NCBI GenBank assembly: GCA_937959275.1
Contig: CALGLU010000107.1
Location: 1-64,000 of the forward strand
Length of the DNA: 64,000 nt
From: an uncultured Saprospiraceae bacterium
GTDB taxonomy: Bacteria > Bacteroidota > Bacteroidia > Chitinophagales > Saprospiraceae
Direction: 5' to 3'
Every line of letters begins with the position of its first letter. The first letter of the stretch is position 1. A model generated the notes under the pieces. That model did not search any database and was not told the DNA's origin. It saw only the letters and a list, made by a program, of their open reading frames with translations. The translations under genes and the position numbers were made by a program. Shown here in pieces: positions 36,133 to 45,628 of the stretch.

Positions 36133-36257
36133 ATTTTGATCAAAGCCTCACGCAAGTGAGGCTTTTTTTATGTAAGTCAGTTTTTACAGCAAAGCTCGCT
36201 TTGATGAAAAAAATGGCTTACATAAAAATGCCAGCCATAGGCTGGCTTGATCAAAAT
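36133..36257. repeat. Nested palindrome downstream of tRNA-Ser
   Basis: An 11-bp inverted repeat ATTTTGATCAA/TTGATCAAAAT (36133-36143 and 36247-36257) encloses several hairpins. They are the tRNA terminator, CAAAG-CTCG-CTTTG, and GCCAGCC-ATA-GGCTGGC (36230-36246). ATGTAAG and CTTACAT also pair across. Such a nest may be a remnant of a small element at a tRNA 3' end. Confidence 0.55.
36143..36169 (+). terminator. Terminator after tRNA-Ser
   Basis: AAGCCTCAC (36143-36151) pairs with GTGAGGCTT (36156-36164) around a GCAA loop, ending in a T run to 36169. It is 17 bases downstream of the tRNA. Confidence 0.88.
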
Positions 36258-36302
36258 TGGATGGCCAGGATACCCCACTTAGGGATCGACAACGTCAATC
36301 CA

Positions 36303-36745
36303 TTCTTTTGTCTTGAACAGGATTTATAGGATTTCAAGATGGTCAGGATTCCTTTTGTCTTTGAAAGGATTTATAGGATTTCAAGATAGTCATGATTCTT
36401 TTGTTTTGAACAGGATTTATAGGATTTCAAGATAGTCATGATTCCTTTTGTCTTGAACAGGATTTATAGGATTTCAGGATGGTCAGGATTCCTTTTGTCT
36501 TGAACAGGATTTATAGGATTTCAAGATGGTCAGGATTTACTATTGTCTGAATCAGGATTTTCAGGATTTTTGGATTACTGGGATTTCCTTTTTGTCTTGA
36601 AAAGGATTTATAGGCTTTCTGGATAGTCATGATTCTCTTTTGTTTCGAAAAGGATTTATCGGATTTCTGGATAGTCATGATTTTCTTTTGTTTCGAAAAG
36701 GATTTATCGGATTTCTGGATAGTCATGATTTTTTGTCTCAACACG
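36303..36745. repeat. 46-49 bp degenerate tandem repeat, about nine copies
   Basis: The core GATTTATAGGATTTCAAGAT recurs at about 36321, 36368, 36414, 36461, 36508, 36556, 36605, 36653 and 36701, separated by TGATT-CTTTTGTCTTGAA-type spacers. The unit is contiguous with no unique spacer. Copies differ at scattered positions. Apparent reading frames across it are repeat artefacts. I recall similar repeats in intergenic gaps of other Bacteroidetes genomes but cannot verify that here. Confidence 0.85.
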
Positions 36746-37263
36746 TTTTTTAGGATATACATCATTTATTTGACTGAACACATTCAATAATCGAGCAAAG
36801 GGAGCACATCATGTCCATCATCCTAATCATAAGAATCCTGTTCAGACAAACCATGATTCACATATTCTCTGGCTTCGCCTCGCAGATGTTCCACCAGAGG
36901 ATTAAGAGGGTGGAATTACATATCTCAACTGTCTGAACTAGGATTCCTAGGATTAAATGATGATTAGGATTTCGTTTAGAGTGAAAGTTGTATGCTTTTA
37001 AAAATCACACAATCCCACCATTCAATCACTTTCACAGAGGGATGTCCACTCCGCTCTAATACCCAATACTTAACACCCAACATCGAGACCAAAGGGAATC
37101 CCTCTGTCTGAATCATGATCCGTCAGTACTAGGACAGTTTCCAAGTATGCATATCAGCACACTTTATTGACTATAACCCACTGTATATGAGCTTATTGCA
37201 TTTTAGATACACTTGCTTTATAGTATTTCACCTCAAAATACGTTATGTAATAAACGTATAACT
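36746..37263. other. Non-coding spacer with residual repeat pieces
   Basis: This stretch holds loose fragments related to the repeat to its left (TCTGAACTAGGATTCCTAGGATT near 36937, GATTAGGATTTCG near 36961). It also has the promoter region of the Tat-DinB gene. I find no credible open reading frame or structured RNA. Confidence 0.5.
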
Positions 37264-37905
37264 ATGAAACACGCTGTCAACAGAAGATCCTTCTTTAGTC
37301 AAGGAGCCACATTAGCAATTGGCACAACTGGCTTAGTCGCCGCTGCACAACCTACTTACGCCGCTCAGCTAAGGCAAACGACTGACAATCAAAATGAAAT
37401 TGGCCCTAAGAAAGGCTATACGCCTCAAGTCGGCACACTTGTATCTATGATGAACTGGATGCGAGATGTCGTCTTGTCTCCGGTTAGAGGCATGTCAATT
37501 AAAGAGTTAGATTACATCCACGATGAAAACTCTAACTCTATCGGAGCAATGCTCTTGCATTTGGCGGCAACTGAAAAGTACTATCAACTGAATACCTTCG
37601 ACAATATGAGATGGGGGTCTTGGGATGCGAAGATATCTGCAGAATGGGATACGCCGATGGATCTGGGTGAGCGAGGGAGGCAAATGATAAAGGGTAATCC
37701 TCTAGATTATTATCTAGAAAAGTTAGAACAAGTTAGATCACATTCGTTACAGGAATTAGCTAAGCGAGATGATGAATGGCTTTTATCTGTCGATGAAGGA
37801 TGGGGCTGGGGTCCTACAAATAATTACTGTAAGTGGTTTCATGTTGTTGAGCATGAATCTAATCACAACGGGCAGATAAAATATATTAGTAGTCGGATTT
37901 CGTGA
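37264..37905 (+). CDS. Tat-exported DinB/DUF664-like protein
   Basis: Starting at the ATG at 37264 gives a 213-residue protein with a Tat signal: NRRSFFSQGATLAIGTTGLV followed by a hydrophobic stretch and an AAQPTYAAQ cleavage region. A longer open frame from 37213 adds 17 residues with no leader value. The mature part has a DinB-like four-helix fold with HVVEHESNHNGQIKYI at the end, the metal-binding His cluster of the family. Export of a folded metal protein is consistent with the Tat signal. Function is unknown. Confidence 0.82.
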   Translation: MKHAVNRRSFFSQGATLAIGTTGLVAAAQPTYAAQLRQTTDNQNEIGPKKGYTPQVGTLVSMMNWMRDVVLSPVRGMSIKELDYIHDENSNSIGAMLLHLAATEKYYQLNTFDNMRWGSWDAKISAEWDTPMDLGERGRQMIKGNPLDYYLEKLEQVRSHSLQELAKRDDEWLLSVDEGWGWGPTNNYCKWFHVVEHESNHNGQIKYISSRIS

Positions 37906-37910
37906 TTTAT

Positions 37911-38000
37911 GATTGGTGAATTTGTGATTTGTGATTGGTGATTGGTCAATTAGTGATTGGTGAATTGGTGATTGGTGAATTGGTGAATTTGTGATTGGTT
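37911..38000. repeat. GTGATTGGTGAATTG degenerate array
   Basis: Runs of GTGATTG and GTGAATTG copies fill about 90 bases right after the Tat-DinB stop. An open frame on the minus strand across it (about 37783-38034) is an artefact. Confidence 0.75.
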
Positions 38001-38107
38001 GACGAGTTTGGTTCCTTGGAATAATGGAGGCCAAGTTTGATACTATTAGTTGGACTAGTCAAATAGACACATTCCATTTAATCACCAATTATCTAATTAC
38101 TGATCCA

Positions 38108-39526
38108 CTAACTCTCCTCTGAAAGGTACATTCGATGTTCTATCGTCTCTGGAATTTCATGAATGAAATGCGAGATAAAAATTAAACTGTGGTGATTGGT
38201 TAATATAGTTTCTAATAGTAGTTTGGCTCTAGCGACTTGTAGCGGATCGAGACATTGGAATGGCTCATCTAAAAGAAGTAATGACGGATTCTTGATGAGC
38301 GCGCGAAGGAATAGAATCAGCCTTTGTTCGCCAGTTGAGCAGTGTTGAAATTTTCGATGAGACAAGTGTTCAATCTCAAAATATTGAAACAAGGATTCAA
38401 TTGTTTGTTCTTGTTGATGAGTGACTGTCTTTCGGTTGTAGATTGTTATAAATAGTCCTTCACGTACAATGGATTTGCAAGTCATTTCAGGATCATGGAA
38501 GTAGGCATGTAACTCTGAGCTGCTGAATCCAACGTGCTTTTTAATGTCCCAAATGCTGTCTCGGGGCGTCCTCTGTTTATCGAAAAGCTTGACTGTATTC
38601 TTGTACACCTGTGGATGGTCTGCAGCGATTAAACCAATCAGAGTAGATTTTCCTGAACCATTGTCACCAATGACAGCCCACTTCTCCCCTCTTTTTACCT
38701 GCCAATTAAGAGACTTTAGGATAGTCTTATCATGATAAGCTATTGTACTATTTTGTACGTTCAGCGCATCTCTAAACGCTGGCCAATGATTTATTTGTGC
38801 ATAGTAATCAGTTAAGGATTGAGGAACCTGAATACCACGATCAAGGCCTTCATGTCTATCGAGACAAATTTGCTTAGCGATTGATTTTGGTAAATCAGTA
38901 TGTTGGCCTGCTAATATAAATTGAATCCTGCCATCCTGACTCAAGTCATCAATTAAGTCATTTAAAGATTTTCTGTGCAGGGCATCTAATCCCACATACG
39001 GATTATCTAGTAACAAGATTTTGGGTTGCTTGAGCAAAGCCTTAGCAATAAGATATTTACGTGTTTGTCCACTCGATAATTTTATGCGATTGACCTTAAG
39101 CAAAGAACCGATTCCACATTTTTCAATAATTGCTTGATGACCAGGATCTATAGGGTTATAATTTTCTTTGACTAGATATTCTTCCACTGTAAAATCATCT
39201 GAGTCAAAGGCATGAAATCGTTGTTGATAATACCGTTCAGTATTAAGAAAATCCCGATTGGAATCATCAAAACTAACAAAGGCAACAAATTTTCTCTTCC
39301 AATCAAATATAGATGTCTGATCACTGACGTCTCTTTGAAATGAGATGCTACCGGTTCTAAGCGGCAATATTCCTTTTAAGGCCTTAAGTAAGCTAGTTTT
39401 TCCTGAGCCGTTTTGTCCAGTTATGATATAATTTAGACCGGCTTCTAGGCGTGTTGAAAACGGGCCTAAAACTTTCTGTTGAAAGCGAAAAATGACGGCG
39501 TCTTTGATATGAATGGTAACACTCAA
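38108..39526 (-). CDS. Double ABC ATPase, ModF-like
   Basis: The 472-residue cytoplasmic protein has two ABC ATPase domains and no membrane part. The first has GQNGSGKTSLLKALKG near residue 38, LSSGQTRKYLIAKALL and ILLLDNPYVGLDA. The second has GDNGSGKSTLIGLIAADH near 285, CSTGEQRLILFLRALI and LLLLDEPFQCLDP. The arrangement and lengths match ModF, linked to molybdate genes in other bacteria. No mod or moa gene is near here, so the function is open. Its stop-side neighbour is the repeat at 37911. Confidence 0.86.
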   Translation of the reverse strand: MSVTIHIKDAVIFRFQQKVLGPFSTRLEAGLNYIITGQNGSGKTSLLKALKGILPLRTGSISFQRDVSDQTSIFDWKRKFVAFVSFDDSNRDFLNTERYYQQRFHAFDSDDFTVEEYLVKENYNPIDPGHQAIIEKCGIGSLLKVNRIKLSSGQTRKYLIAKALLKQPKILLLDNPYVGLDALHRKSLNDLIDDLSQDGRIQFILAGQHTDLPKSIAKQICLDRHEGLDRGIQVPQSLTDYYAQINHWPAFRDALNVQNSTIAYHDKTILKSLNWQVKRGEKWAVIGDNGSGKSTLIGLIAADHPQVYKNTVKLFDKQRTPRDSIWDIKKHVGFSSSELHAYFHDPEMTCKSIVREGLFITIYNRKTVTHQQEQTIESLFQYFEIEHLSHRKFQHCSTGEQRLILFLRALIKNPSLLLLDEPFQCLDPLQVARAKLLLETILTNHHSLIFISHFIHEIPETIEHRMYLSEES

Positions 39527-39529
39527 TGC

Positions 39530-39817
39530 TTAATGAGCTAAATGCGTGGTTACTAAATCTGTCCATTCTTCTTCTAAGGAGTGTTGAGGTCTATGGGCGT
39601 TAGCTCTTTGATACCAATAGTCAGCATTCCAGCTATCTCCTTCTTTGCGATGTAAATAGGCATGTATACGTGCAGCTTCTTCGCCCGGTTGAGGATCGAT
39701 AAGATCATGTGCTTTGTTCCAATCTCCTTTACCATCATACCACAAAGCGATTAAATAGGAATTCAGTTCAGGAGGTGTTTCATTTTTAAGAGAGCTTACA
39801 AATTCATCTATAGACAT
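39530..39817 (-). CDS. Small conserved hypothetical protein
   Basis: The 95-residue protein is acidic and soluble with a Trp-rich pattern (LIALWYDGKGDWNKAHDLID, NADYWYQRANAHRPQ) reminiscent of a TPR fragment. I do not know a function. It ends three bases before the double ABC ATPase starts, so the two form one operon, with this gene first. Confidence 0.7.
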   Translation of the reverse strand: MSIDEFVSSLKNETPPELNSYLIALWYDGKGDWNKAHDLIDPQPGEEAARIHAYLHRKEGDSWNADYWYQRANAHRPQHSLEEEWTDLVTTHLAH

Positions 39818-39903
39818 ATTAAGCAGTATTATAATGGCAAATTACGATTTATGTGAGTTTGAAGACCTAAGGATGTTGAGATATTCCTTAACTTTCATAA
39901 AAT

Positions 39904-40737
39904 TTGAATATTATGAAATACACTTTTTATCTACTGGCCCTAGTTTTTTTGATCTCTGCATGTAAAGATGCTGCGAAGACAGTAGATACTGCTACAGAGA
40001 CTGCTAAAGAAGTTGTCAAGGAAGTAGCAGCTGATATGTCTAAAGAGCAAAGCTTAGGAGGCGGAATAACGATGAAGCCGTTTACCTCATCTGTTCAATT
40101 TCCCGATGCGGCTATTTCTACGATGAACTATACCAATGGAGTCTTCACATTTGGGATTAGAGGCGAATCGTATTCGTTAGGACAGCAATCAACTGACGTA
40201 GAGTCTAAGATGTGTGCTAATTCTGGGAAAGGACAACATATTCATCTCATCGTGGATAATGCACCGTATGCGGCTAAGTATGTCAATCAGTTTACCCATG
40301 ATGTGTCTGATGGTGATCACCATGTACTTGCCTTCCTATCAAGATCTTATCATGAAAGCATCAAAACTGAGAATGCACATATTGCCGTCAAAGTCAATGT
40401 AAAAGATAAGTCTATCACAAGCACAGAACGGATAACAGAACCAATGTTGTTCTATAGTCGTCCAAAGGGGACTTATGTGGGTAATGATACTAAAAACCTG
40501 ATGTTAGATTTCTTTATTAAAAATGTAGATTTATCTGCTAATGGCTATAAAGTAAAAGCCAATATTAATGGTACTGAAACAATCATCAGCAAATGGCAGC
40601 CTTACTATTTAAATGGCTTACCAATGGGAGAAAACACAATTGAGTTGACCTTGATTGATAAAGATGGTAATGTAGTGGCTACGCCTCTTAATCCTGTGTC
40701 TAGAACGTTTACGTTGAAGGCTGATCCTTTGGGTTAA
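39904..40737 (+). CDS. Lipoprotein of unknown function
   Basis: The 277-residue protein has a lipoprotein signal (YTFYLLALVFLISACKD). The start may be the first ATG or the ATG three codons in. Residues about 25-45 are a low-complexity Thr/Val/Lys helix. The rest looks beta-rich (HIHLIVDNAPYAAKYVNQF, HVLAFLSRSYHESIK, ANINGTETIISKWQPYYL), ending with an immunoglobulin-like strand pattern. No family recognised. It is opposite in strand to the 95-residue gene, with 86 bases between them. Confidence 0.7.
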   Translation: MNIMKYTFYLLALVFLISACKDAAKTVDTATETAKEVVKEVAADMSKEQSLGGGITMKPFTSSVQFPDAAISTMNYTNGVFTFGIRGESYSLGQQSTDVESKMCANSGKGQHIHLIVDNAPYAAKYVNQFTHDVSDGDHHVLAFLSRSYHESIKTENAHIAVKVNVKDKSITSTERITEPMLFYSRPKGTYVGNDTKNLMLDFFIKNVDLSANGYKVKANINGTETIISKWQPYYLNGLPMGENTIELTLIDKDGNVVATPLNPVSRTFTLKADPLG

Positions 40738-40775
40738 AAGAAGAACGGTCTATCAGCTCCAAATAAATTGTAAAT

Positions 40776-40814
40776 AAATAAGGTCGACATTTTCGTAAAA
40801 CGTCGACCTTATTT
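40776..40814. terminator. Bidirectional terminator between convergent genes
   Basis: AAATAAGGTCGAC (40776-40788) pairs perfectly with GTCGACCTTATTT (40802-40814). Both sides carry A/T runs, so it can end the lipoprotein transcript and the TlpA-like gene's transcript facing it. Confidence 0.88.
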
Positions 40815-40926
40815 GGTTTAGTTTTATTCTCTTTTCTTGAGCTCCACTCTGATCTCTCAATGCTAAACTTCTATAGAGTCAAAGTCAATATCATTCTGAT
40901 ATCTAAATGACATCTTATTTGACATC

Positions 40927-42351
40927 TTATTCTCCAGATCTAGTCGCAGCTCTCGCAAGCATCTCGTCCATCACCTCATCAAGCTGAGCAGCACCGATCC
41001 CTTTCATGATGATTGTATCATCACGATCTATAATAAAGAATTTAGGTGTTTGGACAGCATTGTAATTCTTCAGAATTTTAGAGCGTTGGTATTGGTCTCC
41101 CAAGTTGATGAATTCTCCCATGCCCTTCTCTTCAATACCTTCCCAACACTTGTTATAGTCCTTGCCTAGTTTAGTACAGATTGAAACAATCTCGACACCT
41201 TTGTCTTTGTAGTTTTTATAAAATTCTTTGACAATTGGTACGGCCTTAGTGCAAAAGCTACAGTCTGGCTTCCAAAAGAAAAGGACTCTATAATCAGCGT
41301 CTATGCTTGCTAATGATATTGTATCTCCATCATAGTTGTAAGCTGTAAAATCAGGCGCTGGCATGCCAATGAGTGTTGGCTTCAACTTTAGTGCATCACC
41401 AACTATTTTATTGACGTTCACTGAGTCTACCCAAGGCGCTTTACCCGCTCCGTAATAATTTTCAGCAATATGAACATAAACAGCATCATGGCCTACTATT
41501 TTTGACGCAGCATATTCGTTGATCATTTGGCTAAGATAGTACTGGTATGTTTTTTCAGCTGGCATCATTGATTCTAATAAATGGTCAATAGACTTATTAA
41601 TTGAATCAGGTACTTGATAGGTCAATTTCTTGAGAAAGTAGTCAATCCTATCATTGAAGAATGGAGTTCGCACTGATATTGGATTCTCGATTTCTATATT
41701 ATCAAAGTAGTGCGCTCTATAGTGTAGATATTTTTGTTGATGTACTTCTTCTTCCGTCCCTTCAAATTCTGGGGTGTCAATTGGTTTATTCGCTTTAATC
41801 ATTAAAGATGTAATACTGCTAGGATTTTCTACAATGATTCTATCCTGCTCAGTAGAAACTTGCTGATCAAGCTCTTCAATTTTATAGCTTAATGCTTCTT
41901 TTTCAGATTCTGGAGTCGCTTCATTATCCCTTTGCTCTATTAAAGGTTGGCGCAGTTCTCTTTTCTCGCGCAAGAACTTCATATAATCATTGAATAAGGT
42001 ATTCTCGGAAGAACCTTCGATATCAACATCGATTAAATTTGTTGCATCAAAAGAAATAGAAAATTGTTGCTCTTTATCGTCCACCAAAAATTGAACAAAT
42101 TGATTGTCTGGCTTTAGTAATAATAAATACACGCCTGCATCTAGAGATTCATCATCTTCAAGCATGAATCCTCCCTCATCATTCTTGAGCAGTGTGTCAA
42201 GTACCAAGGTTTGCTTTCCAAAGTAATATCCTGCAACTAATGTGTCTTGATCGTAATTATCTACCTGAATGTCAATGCGGTAGCCATCGGTAGCCGATGC
42301 GAAGGAAAAACAAAAGAGAATAAGGCTAAGGAGTAATAAAGGCTTTTTCAT
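40927..42351 (-). CDS. TlpA-like thioredoxin with N-terminal DUF4369-type domain
   Basis: The start at 42351 gives a signal peptide (KKPLLLLSLILFCFSFASA); the open frame to 42411 adds 20 residues with no leader. Length is 474 residues. An N-terminal DUF4369-like domain is followed by a helical DUF5106-like middle and a C-terminal thioredoxin domain with FFWKPDCSFCTKAVP near residue 362. The active site CSFC is unusual; TlpA-type CxxC usually reads CPPC or CxPC. It should be a periplasmic thiol reductase. It follows pyrB on the same strand after 105 bases. Confidence 0.84.
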   Translation of the reverse strand: MKKPLLLLSLILFCFSFASATDGYRIDIQVDNYDQDTLVAGYYFGKQTLVLDTLLKNDEGGFMLEDDESLDAGVYLLLLKPDNQFVQFLVDDKEQQFSISFDATNLIDVDIEGSSENTLFNDYMKFLREKRELRQPLIEQRDNEATPESEKEALSYKIEELDQQVSTEQDRIIVENPSSITSLMIKANKPIDTPEFEGTEEEVHQQKYLHYRAHYFDNIEIENPISVRTPFFNDRIDYFLKKLTYQVPDSINKSIDHLLESMMPAEKTYQYYLSQMINEYAASKIVGHDAVYVHIAENYYGAGKAPWVDSVNVNKIVGDALKLKPTLIGMPAPDFTAYNYDGDTISLASIDADYRVLFFWKPDCSFCTKAVPIVKEFYKNYKDKGVEIVSICTKLGKDYNKCWEGIEEKGMGEFINLGDQYQRSKILKNYNAVQTPKFFIIDRDDTIIMKGIGAAQLDEVMDEMLARAATRSGE

Positions 42352-42456
42352 AGTTAGTCTAGATATATAAATTCTAACCCTAAAGGTATTCTGAAAATTC
42401 ATAACACCCATACCTTTAATAATAGTTTAACGCGATAAATAAAGCTTTTTAGCGTA

Positions 42457-43392
42457 TTAAGACACTTGACCAGCCAATAAGTAAAGCACAGCCATTCGAA
42501 TAGCGACTCCATTTTCAACTTGATCTAAAATAATCGATTGCTCTGAATCAGCCACATCACTACTAATTTCTACGCCTCGGTTGATTGGACCTGGGTGCAT
42601 AATCGTTATTTTCTTAGACAATGACTCCAAAATATCTCGATTCACACCATAGTACATCGCGTATTCTCGGAGAGACGGGATGAATTTGATGTCTTGTCTT
42701 TCTAACTGGATCCGAAGCACATTCGCAATATCGCACCATTCCAAAGCCTTCTTTAAGTTGTAGAAGACTTGTACGCCTAAAGACTCTATATGCTTAGGGA
42801 TTAGAGTGGCCGGACCACAGACAGCTACTTGTGCACCTAATTTCTTAAGACAAAATATATTACTCAAGGCGACTCTCGAATGTTTTATATCTCCAACAAT
42901 CACAATCTTTTTGTCTTTTACTTCACCGTGCTTTTCACGTATCGAGTAGGCATCTAGCAACGCCTGAGTCGGATGTTCATGCGTGCCATCACCTGCATTG
43001 ATGATACTGGCATCTATGTTTTGAGACAAGTAAAATGGTGTACCAGGCGCAGGATGTCGCATCACAATCATATCCACCTTCATGGAGAGGATATTGTTGA
43101 CCGTATCCAATAGGGTTTCACCTTTCTTGACGGACGATGAAGAAGCTGAAAAGTTAATAACGTCTGCCGAGAGCCTTTTTTCTGCTAACTCAAATGACAT
43201 CTTCGTTCGGGTGGAATTTTCAAAAAAGAGATTGGCAATGGTTACATCCCTTAGCGAAGGGACTTTTTTAACTGGCCGACTTAGGACTTCTTTGAAATTA
43301 TCTGCGGTTCTAAAAATGGTCTCAATGTCATCTTTCTGAATATACTTAATGCCTAGAAGATGCTTTGTAGATAATGAAGAGACAATGGCCAT
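42457..43392 (-). CDS. pyrB: Aspartate carbamoyltransferase
   Basis: The 311-residue length matches the catalytic chain. Signatures are the carbamoyl-phosphate loop FFENSTRTKMSFELAEKRL near residue 55, RHPAPGTPF, DGTHEHPTQALLDAYSI and the C-terminal HPGPINRGVEISS. It makes carbamoyl-aspartate in pyrimidine synthesis. Two bases separate it from pyrR upstream, so pyrR and pyrB are coexpressed. No pyrI is beside it. Confidence 0.96.
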   Translation of the reverse strand: MAIVSSLSTKHLLGIKYIQKDDIETIFRTADNFKEVLSRPVKKVPSLRDVTIANLFFENSTRTKMSFELAEKRLSADVINFSASSSSVKKGETLLDTVNNILSMKVDMIVMRHPAPGTPFYLSQNIDASIINAGDGTHEHPTQALLDAYSIREKHGEVKDKKIVIVGDIKHSRVALSNIFCLKKLGAQVAVCGPATLIPKHIESLGVQVFYNLKKALEWCDIANVLRIQLERQDIKFIPSLREYAMYYGVNRDILESLSKKITIMHPGPINRGVEISSDVADSEQSIILDQVENGVAIRMAVLYLLAGQVS

Positions 43393-43394
43393 AA

Positions 43395-43946
43395 TCAGCT
43401 TTTCTTAAACGGGTATAATATGATTTTATCGTTGCCATCAATTTCGTCCCATTCTACTTTGACATAGGCCTCATCAATAGCGTCAATTGTAATTCCTGTA
43501 TAGTTAGGTTGTATAGGCAGATCACGATTAAACCGTCGATCCACTAAATTCAGTAGCTCTACTTTGCTAGGACGACCATAATGACCAAGAGCAATTAAGC
43601 CAGCCTGTATCGTTCGACCTGAATACAAAACATCATCGATCAAGATCACCTTCGCTCCTTCTACATTAAAGTCCATTTCTGTATTGCTGGCAACCAAAGG
43701 TGTTTCACGGCGCCTGAAATCATCCCGGTAAAATGTGATGTCTATTTTACCATAGGGAATCTTTAATTTTTTGTCGATTCGTTTAAGTGAACTCACAATC
43801 CTATCTGACAGCAACACGCCTCTCTCCTGAATACCGATGATACAGGTATTCGTAAAGTCTTGATATTCTTCAATGAGTTGATGACATAACCTGTCAATGG
43901 TTAATTTAAATTGGACATTTTCTAATATGACTCGTGGTCTGGCCAT
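43395..43946 (-). CDS. pyrR: Bifunctional pyrimidine regulator / uracil phosphoribosyltransferase
   Basis: The 183-residue protein has a phosphoribosyltransferase loop VILIDDVLYSGRTIQA near residue 95 and the PyrR pattern ITFYRDDFRRRETPLVASN. PyrR either attenuates pyr mRNA by binding it or simply acts as a UPRT. Here it precedes pyrB directly, which fits the regulator role. I see no obvious attenuator leader in front, since glnS ends one base into it (TAATG). Confidence 0.92.
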   Translation of the reverse strand: MARPRVILENVQFKLTIDRLCHQLIEEYQDFTNTCIIGIQERGVLLSDRIVSSLKRIDKKLKIPYGKIDITFYRDDFRRRETPLVASNTEMDFNVEGAKVILIDDVLYSGRTIQAGLIALGHYGRPSKVELLNLVDRRFNRDLPIQPNYTGITIDAIDEAYVKVEWDEIDGNDKIILYPFKKS

Positions 43947-45625
43947 TATTTTTTTGCTTGTTTTTTTGCCCAGCTATCTCTCATGGCTACGGTTCTATTA
44001 AAAACAGGATTATCTTTTGTTGATGTTTCGTCCACTGCAAAATACCCCGTCCTCATAAACTGAAATTGAGTACCAGGCGCTCTGTCTTGAAGTGATGCTT
44101 CAGCAAGAGCTTTTGTATTGATTTCTAATGAATCTGGATTTATAAATTCAGTATAATCTTTGTCGTCATGACCATCCGGTGTCGGATCATTAAACAGGCG
44201 ATCATAAATGTTGACTTGGATTGGTATCGCGTCTTGAGCGTTGACCCAGTGCAAGGTGCCCTTTGCCTTAATCCCAGAAGTATCTTCACCACTTTTACTG
44301 TCTGGATAGTAGGTGCAATGGATTTCCTCCACTCTCCCATCTTCTCCTTTTTTAAAGTCGGTACAATTCAATATATAAGCAAACTTCAATCGCACATTAC
44401 GACCTGGCCCCATCCTAAAATATTTCTTAGGAGGATCTTCCATAAAATCTTTGCGGTCTATATAAATCTCACGACTAAAGCTCAATTCTCTATGGACAGG
44501 TGTCTCTGCTTCAGGATTATTTAATGCACGTAATTGTTCTGTCTGGTTTTCAGGATAATTCGTGATAATGACCTTGACAGGATCTAATACAACATTGACT
44601 CGATCTGTCGTTTTATTCAATTCTTCTCTGACACAAAATTCCAACAAACTCAAGTCGATCAAATTCTCTCTTTTCGTCATCCCAACTTTATCACAAAAAT
44701 TGCGAATCGCAGCAGCCGGATAGCCTCTTCTTCGCATACCTGATAAGGTCGGCATTCTTGGATCATCCCATCCTGAGACATGTCCTTCAGTCACTAGCTT
44801 GAGTAATTTTCGTTTACTTGTAATTAGATAGGCGACATTCATTCGACTAAACTCTCGTTGCATCGAGGGAAAAATCTCTAATTTGTCTATCAACCAATCG
44901 TATAAATCTCTGTGATGTCTAAACTCTAATGAGCACAATGAATGTGTGATCTCCTCGATAGAATCTGATTGTCCATGAGCGAAATCATACATCGGGTAGA
45001 TGCACCACTCATCGCCTGTTCGATGATGTGTCTGTCGTTTAATCCGATAGAGTATTGGATCTCGCATCAACATATTGGGTGACGCCATATCTACTTTTGC
45101 TCTAAGGACAAGCGATCCATCTGGATGTTTGCCTTCACGCATCTCTGTGAATAAAGCTTTATTTTCTTCAATTGCTCTGTCCCTGTTTGGACTATTTTGT
45201 CCGGGTTCAGTAGGCGTACCTTTTTGAGCAGCCATTTCATCAGGAGATAGATCATCCACATACGCTAAGCCAGAGTCTATCAATTGATGAGCGAATTGAT
45301 ACAGCTGAGGAAAGTAATCCGAAGCATAGTATTCTGTTTCTCCCCAATCGTAGCCTAGCCATTTGATATCTTTTTTAATGGCCTCTACATATTCTGTTTC
45401 CTCCGTTGCAGGATTGGTATCATCAAATCTAAGGTTCGTTGTACCATTATATTTCTTGGCTAATCCAAAGTTGAGGCATATAGCTTTAGCATGTCCAATA
45501 TGGAGATAGCCATTTGGTTCAGGTGGAAAACGGGTATGTACTCGACCGTCGTTTTTGCCATTACGTATATCCTCTTCTATCAGTTCTTCTATAAAATTCT
45601 TTGACTCGTATTCGGTGTTTTCCAT
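43946..45625 (-). CDS. glnS: Glutaminyl-tRNA synthetase
   Basis: The 559-residue class I synthetase has HIGH in RFPPEPNGYLHIGHAKAI near residue 40 and the KMSKS equivalent in ITSKRKLLKLV near 268. NLRFDDTNPATEETEYVEAI and the C-terminal beta-barrels follow. The lack of glutamate-specific features and the PPEPNGYLH text identify GlnRS. It charges tRNA-Gln directly. It sits between argS and pyrR with one-base overlap to pyrR and three bases after argS. Confidence 0.95.
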   Translation of the reverse strand: MENTEYESKNFIEELIEEDIRNGKNDGRVHTRFPPEPNGYLHIGHAKAICLNFGLAKKYNGTTNLRFDDTNPATEETEYVEAIKKDIKWLGYDWGETEYYASDYFPQLYQFAHQLIDSGLAYVDDLSPDEMAAQKGTPTEPGQNSPNRDRAIEENKALFTEMREGKHPDGSLVLRAKVDMASPNMLMRDPILYRIKRQTHHRTGDEWCIYPMYDFAHGQSDSIEEITHSLCSLEFRHHRDLYDWLIDKLEIFPSMQREFSRMNVAYLITSKRKLLKLVTEGHVSGWDDPRMPTLSGMRRRGYPAAAIRNFCDKVGMTKRENLIDLSLLEFCVREELNKTTDRVNVVLDPVKVIITNYPENQTEQLRALNNPEAETPVHRELSFSREIYIDRKDFMEDPPKKYFRMGPGRNVRLKFAYILNCTDFKKGEDGRVEEIHCTYYPDSKSGEDTSGIKAKGTLHWVNAQDAIPIQVNIYDRLFNDPTPDGHDDKDYTEFINPDSLEINTKALAEASLQDRAPGTQFQFMRTGYFAVDETSTKDNPVFNRTVAMRDSWAKKQAKK

Positions 45626-45628
45626 ATG

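Noticed and set aside
36303-36765. A CRISPR-like array
   Set aside because: The repeats are contiguous and degenerate, with no unique spacers of constant length and no cas genes near. The 84-residue minus-strand ORF across the array is also discarded as repeat translation.
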